From Cedecea lapagei (GTDB lineage Bacteria; Pseudomonadota; Gammaproteobacteria; Enterobacterales; Enterobacteriaceae), in contig NZ_LR134201.1 of the NCBI RefSeq assembly GCF_900635955.1, forward strand, positions 3,472,001 through 3,536,000: a DNA stretch of 64,000 nucleotides. Direction: 5' to 3'. The notes under the pieces were generated by a model. It was not told the DNA's origin and did not search any database. It saw only the letters and a program-made list of their open reading frames with translations. This document shows, piece by piece, positions 33,634 through 41,488 of the stretch (position 1 is the first letter of the stretch; each line of letters opens with the position of its first letter). Made by a program: the position numbers and the translations under genes.

Positions 33634-34999
33634 TGAAGTATCTCGTCAGGGATATGGAATGGTTTGTGAATCGGCGCAAACGCCATAATCAGTGAGTCGG
33701 CCATGTTTGGGGACGGGATTCCGCGCTTCTTCATGTCCTTTTTGCTTTCAACTTTCACTCGACCGTTGTTGTCGTAGTCAACCCAAGGGCGTGACAATTC
33801 TGCCTTGAGGTATTCAAGCTGCTTAATGCCGGATGAAAGGCTGATTAGCTGGTCATCACTGAATTGCTTCACAAACTCAGTGTCGTTCGGGTTGGCTTCG
33901 AGATGTTTAATCACGCGCCAGGTGTTATAGAAGCGATCACGCACCCCCCACCAGGCCTGGGCCTTGATGTTTGAGAACATGTCTTTGTTTGTTTTGCCGT
34001 CTGCATATTTTGCTTCAGGCTTAAACACAGACTCACCGGCATTGAATCCGGTAGCGGGAATGCGGCACACGCGCTTAAGGTGGGCTTTTACGCCAGCACC
34101 AACACCGATGGAGTCATAAACTATCTCGCTTGCCCTGACCTCTTCTGCGTAGTTCTTAACGCGATCTGCAGAGGTGATTACGTCGCCTTTGTTCCACTGC
34201 TGGCAATCCATCACGACAGAACCGTGTGCCAGGGTGGTGGCATTGCTATCCTCTCCCTCATCGGCCACGTCGAAGCCGACTCTCTTACGACCTGATGCTG
34301 CAAACCCAATTTTCAGGTGAGCATCAACCGCAGCAACAATCCATGAAGGCTTGATAATCGCCATGTCGCTATCAGCAACCGGCTCCCCCTCCCAAATGTG
34401 TAGGTAGAGGTCGTAGTCCTTACGCTTGCACTCCTCCATTTCAAGGCGAAGAACCTCGGGGAAGTGTGGGTTGTCGTCGTGGTTAACAGTAAGCAGGCAA
34501 ATATCATCAGGTGGTGATATGACGAACCGCTGATGCGTATCATCCAGAATGTTCTTCGGGTTATAGCTAACCCATATTTCAGACCCCGGCTTGCGGATGG
34601 TTGGTATCAGCACTTCCCATGAGTCTTTTGATACAGCTTCCGCCTCTTCAATCCAGCAGATGTCCACACCCTCAAGGGACTTTATCTTTGTGGGGTTGTT
34701 CTTGATGCCGTAGAACATGAACTCGCTACCGGTGATCAGGTGGCGAATGCTACTACGTTGAACTTCAAATTCTGCCTGGTAGCCATGCCTGGCAATCGTG
34801 TCATCAAGCAGGCGAATCACTGAGTCGCTAATACTGTTCTGGAGTTCGCGGGCGCAGAGAAAGCGATAGCACCCCCGGCGAGATATCTCTACGAGTAAAC
34901 GTGCAATTGTCCAGCTTTTCCCTGACCCGCGACCGCCTTTGCTACTTTATAGCGATATGGCTTGATGAAGGGTTTGAATATCGGGTTAATCGCTGTCAT
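33630..34999 (-). pseudogene. Terminase large subunit, frameshifted in an A run
   Basis: The ATG at 34999 (MTAINPIFKPFIKPYRYKVA) leads after 20 codons to a run of three A (34938-34940); reading on gives a stop near 34889. With one more A the frame continues as KGGRGSGKSWTIARLLVEIS and joins MIRLLDDTIARHGYQAEFEV, giving 456 residues. This restores the Walker A motif GGRGSGKS; Walker B is VDICWIEEAEAV, and nuclease acidic residues appear in KRVGFDVADEGEDSNA and NMADSLIMAF. A PBSX-type large terminase that packages DNA into the prohead. As written, only a fragment without Walker A would be made. A -1 slip at A-AAG would also repair it. Confidence 0.87.
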
Positions 35000-35567
35000 C
35001 TTCGAATAGCTCGCTTAGAGGCCTGTTCAGGTTAAGGGTGGCTGCAATCTCCGTCTTCTTAGGCGCATCCCATCCCTCCAAATCTGAGAGTTGGCGGATG
35101 GCTGCTTTGGGGTCGTGCAACTTGATTGATATACCGCGCTTACCAACCGTTAACTCTTGTATTGCGGAGAGAGAGACAGGACTTTGCAGTGCGGAGTCTT
35201 TAAACTTCCAGGTGGCCTGAATTACAGGATTCCCCTCGTCATCCTCTCCTACTGGTTGCTCACCAAACTCGACCAAGTCTGATAGGTTTGCTCGCCCGAG
35301 GGAAGTTAGCCGCTCTAGAGCCTCTTTACGAGTCATCACGGCGTCACTTATCGCCGCGTCGCTGATTACATCCAGAAATGCCTTGACCTTAGGATTACTT
35401 AAGATTTCACTTGCAGACGCGTGGGCGCTTTCTTCGGTCTTGGCCTTCCCACCTGCTGCACGGTAAGCGTCAATTTGGTTAAGCCCCTTCACAATGCCTA
35501 ACGCAAAATTCTGCTGTAATTTTGTCATGGCATCGAAAAGAGCTTTTTGTGTATCTGTTAGCTCCAT
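34986..35567 (-). CDS. Terminase small subunit
   Basis: 193 residues, MELTDTQKALFDAMTKLQQN. It has the N-terminal helix-turn-helix-like region (FALGIVKGLNQIDAYRAAGG, SASEILSNPKVKAFLDVISD) of Terminase_2-type small subunits, which recognise the packaging start. It overlaps the large subunit by 14 bp. The packaging (cos or pac) site should be in or near this gene. Confidence 0.85.
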   Translation of the reverse strand: MELTDTQKALFDAMTKLQQNFALGIVKGLNQIDAYRAAGGKAKTEESAHASASEILSNPKVKAFLDVISDAAISDAVMTRKEALERLTSLGRANLSDLVEFGEQPVGEDDEGNPVIQATWKFKDSALQSPVSLSAIQELTVGKRGISIKLHDPKAAIRQLSDLEGWDAPKKTEIAATLNLNRPLSELFEDDSD

Positions 35568-35619
35568 TTCGAATCCTCAGGCAAACAGCTCTTGTTTGTC
35601 GGTGAGCTTTGCCATTTAT

Positions 35620-35817
35620 TTACTCGCTTTGTGTCTCTACCACGGATATTAGTGTCTCAGCACCCAGGCGACGCTGGACCTCTTGATAAAATCGGATGGC
35701 GTTAACAGCAGTCAAAGGAAGGTCAGCCATTTCTTTTTCAATCTGGTTTATAATATGTCCCGCATGCGCAGAGCTTGGCAGAGACACATCAAAGTTGATG
35801 ATCTTCGGTTTTGTCAT
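35620..35817 (-). CDS. Small phage protein upstream of terminase
   Basis: 65 residues, MTKPKIINFDVSLPSSAHAG, helical after residue 15 (IINQIEKEMADLPLTAVNAI). The ATG follows directly on the TAA of the next upstream gene. No recognised family. It is conserved-looking in codon use and operon position, so likely real. Confidence 0.6.
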   Translation of the reverse strand: MTKPKIINFDVSLPSSAHAGHIINQIEKEMADLPLTAVNAIRFYQEVQRRLGAETLISVVETQSE

Positions 35818-35985
35818 TTATTTTTCCACCTTGATATCGAAGCCGTGCGCAGCGATGAACTTGGAAATTGACTCGACCCCACTCTCACGCACCAGGCGAA
35901 GAGTGATACCCATCTTTTCCAGGCAGAGAGCTGGCTTTACCCACCATTTACTTTTGGTGGTGACCTTAACCGTCAAAGTTGCCAT
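35818..35985 (-). CDS. Small basic phage protein (55 residues)
   Basis: Reads MATLTVKVTTKSKWWVKPAL to VEK-stop; its TAA is immediately followed by the ATG of the next gene. It is basic, beta-like at the N-terminus and ends with SKFIAAHGFDIKVEK. The tight packing (2 bp after the upstream gene, abutting the downstream one) supports it. Function unknown. Confidence 0.6.
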   Translation of the reverse strand: MATLTVKVTTKSKWWVKPALCLEKMGITLRLVRESGVESISKFIAAHGFDIKVEK

Positions 35986-35987
35986 AG

Positions 35988-36206
35988 CTATTTCACCTCG
36001 TCTTGATAGAGGGAAATGAGCATCCCCCTAAGCAAGGATGCTCTATAGCTGGTTACGGCCTTATATTCTTCTCTGGAAATGTAGAAAGATTCAGGGCATG
36101 AGTTCATGGCTTCAATATCTTCACGGGTTATATCAAAAAGCCAGTCCACAGCCTTTTCCTGAAAAATAGCTGGAACCAACCTTGAAAACTCGGTCTGGTC
36201 GCTCAT
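35988..36206 (-). CDS. Small acidic phage protein
   Basis: 72 residues, MSDQTEFSRLVPAIFQEKAV, with an ITREDIEAMNSCPESFYISR segment. It starts 1 bp after the head-fibre-like gene. No known family; lies in the cassette between lysis genes and terminase. Confidence 0.55.
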   Translation of the reverse strand: MSDQTEFSRLVPAIFQEKAVDWLFDITREDIEAMNSCPESFYISREEYKAVTSYRASLLRGMLISLYQDEVK

Positions 36207-36207
36207 T

Positions 36208-36693
36208 CTATTTCTCCAATATTCCAGCGTTACGCAGGGCTTGCATAAGCTCGGAAAGTGTTGTGCCCATTGCTGCTATTGCTAATTGGGCGCTTGCGAT
36301 ATCAGTTACGGGGATGGTTTCAACATCCGCTACCGGAGAAGATTTCATTACTATTCCCGGGGAAAATGTTGTCGCGCTGTTAACCTCAATGGTGCCATCA
36401 GGGCTGAAGCTAAGTGTATCTCCAGCCTTCATGACCCCAGCTGTTGCCCTGGTGGCTACAGGTACGTTAATGACTCCATCTCCCCCACCCACAAGGCGTG
36501 AGCCAATCTTCACTACGCCGTATCGGGATGGTTGAGCGAAAGGAACACTGATAGTGCCGCCCTCTACTTCGATGTTGTCACCTACCTTCACACCACCAAG
36601 AACAGAGTTCGTCGCTTCTGGTAGATCGCCACCGGAGCCAGGAACTGCAACCTCTACAGTCTTTCCTGACAGGCCGTATACACGTTCAGTCAT
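36208..36693 (-). CDS. Head-fibre-like protein with GVVK repeats
   Basis: 161 residues. It contains four copies of a short unit, VLGGVKVGD, RYGVVKIGS, TAGVMKAGD and SPGIVMKSS, each spaced by about 25-30 residues, and a C-terminal helical segment. Such GVVK repeats occur in phage head fibres and fibre shafts. The gene overlaps Rz1 by four bases and lies before terminase, so a head-surface fibre is likelier than a tail fibre. Inference from motif and position. Confidence 0.6.
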   Translation of the reverse strand: MTERVYGLSGKTVEVAVPGSGGDLPEATNSVLGGVKVGDNIEVEGGTISVPFAQPSRYGVVKIGSRLVGGGDGVINVPVATRATAGVMKAGDTLSFSPDGTIEVNSATTFSPGIVMKSSPVADVETIPVTDIASAQLAIAAMGTTLSELMQALRNAGILEK

Positions 36694-36965
36694 TGCTTGC
36701 TCCTGTTTGCTTCAATTTCCCGGATAGCTTCCAGTTGCCCGTTGCAATTCTCTACAGAGAGCAGCAGGGTAATGTTTAACTGGACGCTATCGCCGAATGT
36801 CATTTGTGCCGGGATGTTTGGCACCGCACAATCAGTCAGAAGACTTGCTGGTATGGGAGGACTTTTTACCTTTATGGCTTCTCGCACTGTCGGCTTGTTG
36901 GCGCAGCCGCTCAACGACGCTATCAGGAATAATGGCAACAGCGCATTGGTTGTCTTTGAGCGCAT
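36690..36965 (-). CDS. Outer-membrane spanin lipoprotein (Rz1-like)
   Basis: 91 residues with a lipoprotein signal: MRSKTTNALLPLFLIASLSG then Cys (lipobox LSGC). The frame starts inside Rz in another frame, the embedded Rz/Rz1 layout, and runs 142 bp past the Rz stop. A Pro-rich segment (VKSPPIPASLL) is typical of o-spanins. It pairs with Rz to fuse inner and outer membranes at lysis. Confidence 0.85.
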   Translation of the reverse strand: MRSKTTNALLPLFLIASLSGCANKPTVREAIKVKSPPIPASLLTDCAVPNIPAQMTFGDSVQLNITLLLSVENCNGQLEAIREIEANRSKQ

Positions 36966-37245
36966 TTTTGATTTCGTCCTGTAGTCGTTGAGACTTCATC
37001 TCTGCTGCAGCGCGGCGTTTGGCCTCTTTGTCGGCCAGTTGGTTCATCGCCGTCACTGCGTCGGTCAAATCCTGAAGCGTATTAGCCAGTCCAGTGTTTT
37101 TACTGGTCAGCTCTCGCGCCTCGGATTGCAGAAGCTGGTTATCGGTCTTCAGTTGCTTGTTGTCGTAACCCAGCTTCGCAATGAAGCCGATGATGATGAC
37201 GGAGAAGATAAAGGGGATCAGGGTTTTCAGTGTTGCAAGGTTCAT
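36832..37245 (-). CDS. Inner-membrane spanin Rz-like
   Basis: 137 residues: an N-terminal membrane anchor (LIPFIFSVIIIGFIAKLGY) and a periplasmic coiled coil (NKQLKTDNQLLQSEARELTS; ADKEAKRRAAAEMKSQRLQD). The start codon overlaps the endolysin stop (ATGA). With the overlapping Rz1 frame this is a two-component spanin. Confidence 0.85.
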   Translation of the reverse strand: MNLATLKTLIPFIFSVIIIGFIAKLGYDNKQLKTDNQLLQSEARELTSKNTGLANTLQDLTDAVTAMNQLADKEAKRRAAAEMKSQRLQDEIKNALKDNQCAVAIIPDSVVERLRQQADSARSHKGKKSSHTSKSSD

Positions 37246-37868
37246 CGTAATGCGGCCTCAGCAATTCGCGTTCTGTCGATTCTGTCCTGCAGCCCGTTAA
37301 ATCCACCGTTGATTCTTTTGGTCAGGCCGTTAACGTCACCCGCATCTGCAAACTGATTGCAGTTATTGGCTTTCCAGAACCAACCGGCTGAGCGAGCGGC
37401 GTTGATATCCGTTAGCAGTAGGTCAGGATTGTTCACCAGGTCAAGGCCCAGCGACTTCCCACATGCGGCGTAGTTATCACGGAAGGTGACCTGCTTCAGA
37501 CCACGGCCGCGATACTTCCACCCGTCCCCGATGAGGTTGTTGCCGTAGCGTCCACCGTAAACGATGTTGGCTATTGCTTGTTGTCTCGCAGGGGATAGGG
37601 GTAACTCGCCAGGCTGGCGACCCAACTGCTGACGCTGTGCTCCGGTTAAACGAGTGCCAAATATCTGCAGGCCGGTAACGGAGTAATTGAGCGATTCCTG
37701 CACCGAGCGGAACCCGTTTGACTCTGTTCCGACCTGCGCGAGGAAATAGGCCTGGCGTTTTGGTGTGTCGATGCCGAACTCTTTCATTGCGTCGGTTACG
37801 CACTGGAACCATTTGTCGGCAAGCGCCTGGGTTAATCCGGCAGCCTTCATGAACTGGTCTTTAGTCAT
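37242..37868 (-). CDS. Endolysin, glycoside hydrolase family 19
   Basis: 208 residues from MTKDQFMKAAGLTQALADKW at 37868; an upstream in-frame extension overlaps the holin. The GH19 muramidase/chitinase-like features are FLAQVGTESNGFRSVQESLN with a catalytic Glu, YRGRGLKQVTFRDNYAACGK, and INGGFNGLQDRIDRTRIAEA. No signal peptide, so release needs the holin. It overlaps holin (8 bp) and Rz (4 bp). Confidence 0.9.
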   Translation of the reverse strand: MTKDQFMKAAGLTQALADKWFQCVTDAMKEFGIDTPKRQAYFLAQVGTESNGFRSVQESLNYSVTGLQIFGTRLTGAQRQQLGRQPGELPLSPARQQAIANIVYGGRYGNNLIGDGWKYRGRGLKQVTFRDNYAACGKSLGLDLVNNPDLLLTDINAARSAGWFWKANNCNQFADAGDVNGLTKRINGGFNGLQDRIDRTRIAEAALR

Positions 37869-38184
37869 TAGCTTCTTCACTCCCGGATACTTTGTTGATA
37901 AAGCGCTTCTCAATAGCTTTGATGAAGTTCGCACCCATCCATCCGGCAAGACCACAGGAAGCACCCATGACCTCAGGAGGCCAGGCGTAGTGGATGGCAA
38001 TTAAGGCCATCATCAATCCTGCAAATATGGACACGATGAGCTGAAGACACAGAGTCCTCCAGCTGAATGCTTCACCGCTGAGAACTTTGAATGAGTAACT
38101 TGCTATCGCGCCTACGAAGGTCATGCCTAAAGCGATGAGGATCGAAAGGATATTCGGATCGCTCTTGTAGGGCATTCTGGTCAT
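37861..38184 (-). CDS. Holin
   Basis: 107 residues from MTRMPYKSDPNILSILIALG at 38184, with GGGGTGGAA as ribosome binding site. Three hydrophobic segments: ILSILIALGMTFVGAIASY, LCLQLIVSIFAGLMMALIAI and the glycine-rich VMGASCGLAGWMGANFI, then a charged C-terminus. It resembles the lambdoid/P2-type phage holin family with an acidic-basic tail. First gene of the lysis cassette. Confidence 0.85.
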   Translation of the reverse strand: MTRMPYKSDPNILSILIALGMTFVGAIASYSFKVLSGEAFSWRTLCLQLIVSIFAGLMMALIAIHYAWPPEVMGASCGLAGWMGANFIKAIEKRFINKVSGSEEAND

Positions 38185-38478
38185 TTCCACCCCCAGGTAT
38201 TGGGGATCTGTTCTGAGTTGATAGGTGAACAAATCCGCACTACCTTGTAACCGTCTGATCAGACGATGTGGGCCTCGGTCTTTGTTCGTGAGTCGATTCA
38301 CGGGCAAGATGACTGCAGGTTGCTTCAACAACTTGCAGCCGCCCATTTTCACGAGCCCGCCATTGAGCGGGTTTCTTTTTGGTTTGCGCTCACCCGTTAC
38401 CGCGATGCGCTACGAGGGGATAGAGGGTGTTCCGGGATTTGGGATGAACGCAAAACAAAAAAAGGCCGCCTTAGCGAC
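38185..38478. other. Hairpin-rich gap between holin and upstream membrane gene
   Basis: No gene over 294 bp. It contains a perfect 14-bp palindrome CGTCTGATCAGACG (about 38251-38264), an inverted repeat CGTGA-N6-TCACG, near-perfect arms CTGCAGGTTG and CAACTTGCAG around 38308-38335, a plus-strand terminator-like hairpin AGCCCGCCATTGAGCGGGTT followed by TCTTTTT (about 38357-38381), and a minus-strand terminator at 38457. It may regulate lysis timing or encode a small RNA. Confidence 0.4.
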
Positions 38479-38479
38479 C
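38457..38479 (-). terminator. Terminator before the holin
   Basis: GGTCGC-TAA-GGCGGCC followed by T7 on the minus strand, overlapping the stop of the small membrane gene. The same stem-loop sequence recurs on the plus strand at 50504-50528. Confidence 0.8.
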
Positions 38480-38697
38480 TATTTGTAACATCTGCTGCTT
38501 AGATTGGCTTCCAGATGGTTTTTCTCTAGCTGATTCCTCAGCTTTACACATCGTTCCACGGCCTCAGCCTGCTCCTTTGGAATTTCTGATTTCTTTTGCG
38601 GCCTACTCCATCTCCACATTAGAAAGAGAAATGTCAACATAGCTAAAGCCTGAGCCACATGAACTATGATACTTGTCACGTGATGCATATCACTCAT
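38479..38697 (-). CDS. Small membrane-anchored phage protein
   Basis: 72 residues from MSDMHHVTSIIVHVAQALAM at 38697, with GAGG upstream; the frame stays open far upstream without codon sense. One transmembrane segment (VHVAQALAMLTFLFLMWRW) followed by a charged cytoplasmic helix (KKSEIPKEQAEAVERCVKLR). First gene of the late operon after the leader; such proteins can be lysis modulators, but no family is recognised. Confidence 0.6.
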   Translation of the reverse strand: MSDMHHVTSIIVHVAQALAMLTFLFLMWRWSRPQKKSEIPKEQAEAVERCVKLRNQLEKNHLEANLSSRCYK

Positions 38698-38788
38698 AAC
38701 AACCTCGTCCAGTTGCTCGTCAATGTTCGCTATGGCAGGCAGTGACGATACTGCTTTTCGACTGGCCGGTCTAGCCACAGCAAAACGC

Positions 38789-38815
38789 AAAAAGCCCCGG
38801 CTGTTAACCGAGGCT
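38789..38815 (-). terminator. Leader terminator
   Basis: AGCCTCGG-TTAACAG-CCGGGGCT (one mismatch) followed by T5 on the minus strand. Confidence 0.7.
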
Positions 38816-39287
38816 TCGAATGAGGTTGTGATGGCCGGCACTGATATCCGGCTTTTCTGCCTACGCCCGTCAGTGGCAGAACATGGCAACGGGAGTGCAA
38901 TCATTGCGCATCAGCCTGCGCATTCACCACAACGGAAAGAGCACTGATTACCACAGTGGGCCATGTGTCACGCCACGGCGTTGCTTCCGTCAATGCTCTT
39001 ACCTGTTGTGCGCCCATTATTAATCACACCGGGCCAGTGCGCCGAATTCGTTGATGAGGAGTCGGAAGACCTCACTGGTGTTTAGCCGCTAGGCTACTGC
39101 CAGGAATTGTTCATCGTTTGCATTTATCTTTGTGGTCAGTTTCTAAAAACCCGCAAAGCCACTAACGTTGACGAAAACTGGAAAGAGCACTGACGAGCGC
39201 CGCCACAATCCGCGCCAACCTTTCGCATCTGCGCTAGTCGGGGAGCGTGGATTGCCGTCTGCCTAATGCCCTTACCAGTTTCAGCCA

Positions 39288-39318
39288 ATAAAAAAGCCAC
39301 CGGCGTTAACCAGTGGCT
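39288..39318 (-). terminator. Probable late leader terminator tR'-like
   Basis: AGCCACTGG-TTAAC-GCCGGTGGCT followed by T6 on the minus strand, about 170 bp after the Q stop. It is well placed to hold back late transcription until Q modifies polymerase. Confidence 0.75.
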
Positions 39319-39449
39319 TAGATTTTTGGGCCTCTTCATCTCAAGGCAGCTTTCGCTCCGGTGTGCGATGTTTACTTATTTCCTCGAAGCCCTTTAACGA
39401 ACGGCATTACCCATCGTTAGAGTGAGATTAACACAGTTTCGGGAAAAGT

Positions 39450-39480
39450 AAATAGCTCACTATAACTTTGTGAGCTATTT
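39450..39480. terminator. Bidirectional terminator after Q
   Basis: AAATAGCTCAC and GTGAGCTATTT arms around a 9-base loop, 10 bp after the Q stop codon; A and T runs on both sides allow use from either strand. Confidence 0.75.
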
Positions 39481-39489
39481 TATCTTTCA

Positions 39490-40251
39490 CTATTGTGTTG
39501 CCGTCTTCAGCGCCCGGTCTGCGTAAGCCTCCTGGATATCCAGCTCAAGCGATAAGTCGTCGTAGAACGACTTCACGCTCTTCTTCCACGTATCCAGTGA
39601 AATGCTTTCTGTTATCTCGCAAATGGCGTTGTGGGCGTCCGTGGAGGGTATGCGCTCATATCCCCGACCATTGCAGCGCTTACAGTTGGCGATTACCGGA
39701 ACTCCTTGCTCCTTCGTCAGCTTTTCATCCATCGACTTACCTCGCCCCTTGCAGTCGCTGCATGCCGTGCTGATAACGCCTTTCCCTTTGCACTTATGGC
39801 ATAGCACCCTGGCCGTCTCTTTGATTTCACGCCAACCCCATCCAGAGGTTTTCATCGTGAACACCTCAGCGTCGATAAACCCGGCCCCGCTACAGCAATC
39901 ACACTCCCTCGTGCTCGCCGCGCTGCGGGAATAATCCGCATATGCGTAAATTGCGAGGATTTGCATTACCTTTGGCTTAATATCGCTTTCGAGCTTGCGT
40001 AAGGCTGCAACCTTGTCGCAATGCTTTAGAGCGTGTTCGGTTAGCAGGGTGATCGCCCTTTCACTGTCATGCTTGCTGATTCCCATCTTCCCGAGAAAAG
40101 CGCTGCAGCCCATTGCGGCGCGATTCTGAGTTAACCCCATAGCTGCCATCACATCAGTGCCGGTCAAAGTTTCTGATGAGGTGGAGCGTGGGGTGTCGTT
40201 TATCTGGCTGGACTTCGCGAAGTGGTACTTGACTGCGTTTTCGAGGTTCAT
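39490..40251 (-). CDS. Q: Late antitermination protein Q (zinc-finger type)
   Basis: 253 residues from MNLENAVKYHFAKSSQINDT at 40251, overlapping NinH (ATGA). It carries four CxxCxGxG zinc motifs: CDCCSGAG, CHKCKGKG, CSDCKGRG and CKRCNGRG, the pattern of phage 82-type Q proteins, plus an N-terminal helical DNA-binding part (GTDVMAAMGLTQNRAAMGCS). It modifies RNA polymerase at the late promoter so it reads through the leader terminators and the terminators seen inside the head and tail genes. Confidence 0.85.
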   Translation of the reverse strand: MNLENAVKYHFAKSSQINDTPRSTSSETLTGTDVMAAMGLTQNRAAMGCSAFLGKMGISKHDSERAITLLTEHALKHCDKVAALRKLESDIKPKVMQILAIYAYADYSRSAASTRECDCCSGAGFIDAEVFTMKTSGWGWREIKETARVLCHKCKGKGVISTACSDCKGRGKSMDEKLTKEQGVPVIANCKRCNGRGYERIPSTDAHNAICEITESISLDTWKKSVKSFYDDLSLELDIQEAYADRALKTATQ

Positions 40252-40454
40252 GCTTTCTTCTCCCATCGGCGCTTGCCGCGACCGCCTTGTGCAATCATCA
40301 GAACGCCACACACCACGGCATGAAACTGACCTTTAGCATCGCGTGCGTATTTAGCGATAGTTGCGCGGTCGCATTCCAATTGACGCGCCACCTCGGCCTG
40401 ATTTCCTCTCGCTAATACCAGGTAGTCAGGGATTGTTTTCGCTTCGATAGTCAT
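40248..40454 (-). CDS. ninH: NinH-like DNA-binding protein
   Basis: 68 residues, MTIEAKTIPDYLVLARGNQA. It aligns by eye with lambda NinH along its length: KTIPDxLVxAxGNQxEVARxL, YHAVV/GVLMI-QGGRG near the end. A helix-turn-helix (QAEVARQLECDRATIAKYAR) is evident. Its stop overlaps the Q start, as in lambdoid nin regions. Confidence 0.85.
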   Translation of the reverse strand: MTIEAKTIPDYLVLARGNQAEVARQLECDRATIAKYARDAKGQFHAVVCGVLMIAQGGRGKRRWEKKA

Positions 40455-40630
40455 GCGGCGTCGCCTCCGTCTGGTTTGTTTAAGCCGAGTCGCTCATCCA
40501 GCTTTTCCCGCTGACTCAGCAGAAAGACCATCAACCCTTCAACTTGCTTAATCTGGGAATCGATGGCCTCTCTCTGCCTCTCGTCAATCTGACGCTGAAT
40601 CTTCACTGTGTTGATGTCGATTACGCTCAT
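40451..40630 (-). CDS. Small nin-region protein
   Basis: 59 residues from MSVIDINTVKIQRQIDERQR at 40630 (AAGGTGG upstream). Almost entirely helical and charged (ERQREAIDSQIKQVEGLMVF), perhaps a small coiled-coil protein. Overlaps its neighbours by four bases on each side. No family recognised. Confidence 0.6.
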   Translation of the reverse strand: MSVIDINTVKIQRQIDERQREAIDSQIKQVEGLMVFLLSQREKLDERLGLNKPDGGDAA

Positions 40631-40806
40631 TGTTGCCACCTTAATGCTGCGTCTAAATCGCCTTGAGGGATTGCCAGGAGAGTTTTCTTTTCTTCCGGCT
40701 TAAGGTTTCTGGCTCCCATCAGAACAATTCCAGATGGAGTCCTTACTGCCTGAACATGCTTTTGCCGATACCAGTTGAGTAGTGCCAGTGTGTTTTGAGT
40801 ACTCAT
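40627..40806 (-). CDS. Small nin-region protein (59 residues)
   Basis: Reads MSTQNTLALLNWYRQKHVQA, then VRTPSGIVLMGARNLKPEEK, to LRWQQ-stop. Both ends overlap neighbouring genes by four bases (ATGA), with RusA upstream and the coiled-coil gene downstream, so it fills the operon exactly. Basic, possibly DNA-binding. Function unknown. Confidence 0.65.
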   Translation of the reverse strand: MSTQNTLALLNWYRQKHVQAVRTPSGIVLMGARNLKPEEKKTLLAIPQGDLDAALRWQQ

Positions 40807-41201
40807 GCCGCGCTCTCCATAAGTTCTGTAATTACCGGTAATTCCCCGTCAATCTCATGCATCACAAGCCACAGCATGCCGCCCTTGTGTCGCTGACAGC
40901 GCTTAATCCGCATGTCGTCAATCTGGCCGTCATCCAGCCAGAAGCCCGCACTGGTGAGTGCGTCAAAAACGGCTTTGGGTAGATTGTCCAAATCGCGTTT
41001 GCGGTTGTCGGGCGGTGCTGCGTGGATGGTGATTCTGATGCGGGGTGTGATGTTGATATCTAACTTTGCTGCCTGGATGATTTCGATTACTTCTTTTCGG
41101 TACCGCTTGCCCCAGTCGCTGATAAAGTGCCTCCCTCGGGAGTGACGCCAGTAGCGATTGTTGCTGGGCGGCCAGGGTAGTTTCAGATGATAGGCATTCA
41201 T
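40803..41201 (-). CDS. rusA: Holliday-junction endonuclease RusA
   Basis: 132 residues. RusA family signature: KLPWPPSNNRYWRH near the N-terminus, the metal-binding aspartates in NRKRDLDNLPKAVFDALTSA and FWLDDGQIDDMRIKR. It resolves Holliday junctions and branches before packaging, a standard nin-region function. Overlaps both neighbours by four bases. Confidence 0.93.
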   Translation of the reverse strand: MNAYHLKLPWPPSNNRYWRHSRGRHFISDWGKRYRKEVIEIIQAAKLDINITPRIRITIHAAPPDNRKRDLDNLPKAVFDALTSAGFWLDDGQIDDMRIKRCQRHKGGMLWLVMHEIDGELPVITELMESAA

Positions 41202-41488
41202 GCTTTCAGCTTGCCCTCCGATAACAGTGCCGCCTGAGTGCGTATAATGCCCTCCAGATGCAGCGTGTGAGCATATTCAGCATCAACGGTACGGTTGCGT
41301 CGGTCTATCGCATCGTGACAAGCTGAGCAACACCACGCGCCAAACAAGTCATCAGCTTTCATGCCCACACCGGTTAATCCAGCCATCCGAAGATGAGCGA
41401 GAATTACCGTTTCACTGTTGCCGTTGCACACGCCCGGAATACGCACCATGCATTCACGGCCGCGCGCTTCTTTTCGGAGGTTAGCCAT
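41198..41488 (-). CDS. DUF1364-like nuclease-domain protein
   Basis: 96 residues: MANLRKEARGRECMVRIPGV with CNGNSETVILAHLRMAGLTG, then FGAWCCSACHDAIDRRNRTV. The Cys/His arrangement (C-x2-C-x-H with upstream C and H) is that of the DUF1364 proteins in lambdoid nin regions, thought to be HNH-like zinc proteins. Role in phage DNA metabolism inferred. Confidence 0.8.
   Translation of the reverse strand: MANLRKEARGRECMVRIPGVCNGNSETVILAHLRMAGLTGVGMKADDLFGAWCCSACHDAIDRRNRTVDAEYAHTLHLEGIIRTQAALLSEGKLKA

Larger units (their letters stand above)
38698..39489 (-). promoter_or_regulatory. Late-operon leader between Q and the lysis region
   Basis: About 790 bp without a convincing gene, between Q and the first late gene, the position of PR' and its terminators in lambdoid phages. 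It contains three minus-strand terminator hairpins (at 39450, 39288 and 38789) and a 14-bp direct repeat GGAAAGAGCACTGA at about 38935-38948 and 39180-39193. A 67-codon frame at 39339-39136 (MKRPKNLSHWLTPVAFLLAE) has an odd composition resembling the Icd/Ash-type leader reading frames of P4-like elements; I would not call it a gene. No consensus late promoter could be fixed by eye. Confidence 0.55.

Noticed and set aside
39060..39125. tRNA-like stretch on the minus strand of the late leader (TAGCCTAGCGGCTAAAC with nearby stem)
   Set aside because: No T-arm consensus and no seven-base acceptor stem can be formed; the anticodon-like loop is ten bases.
39136..39339. 67-codon frame in the late leader
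   Set aside because: Crosses a terminator hairpin and a repeated word, lacks a clear ribosome binding site and does not look like a folded protein; recorded only within the leader.
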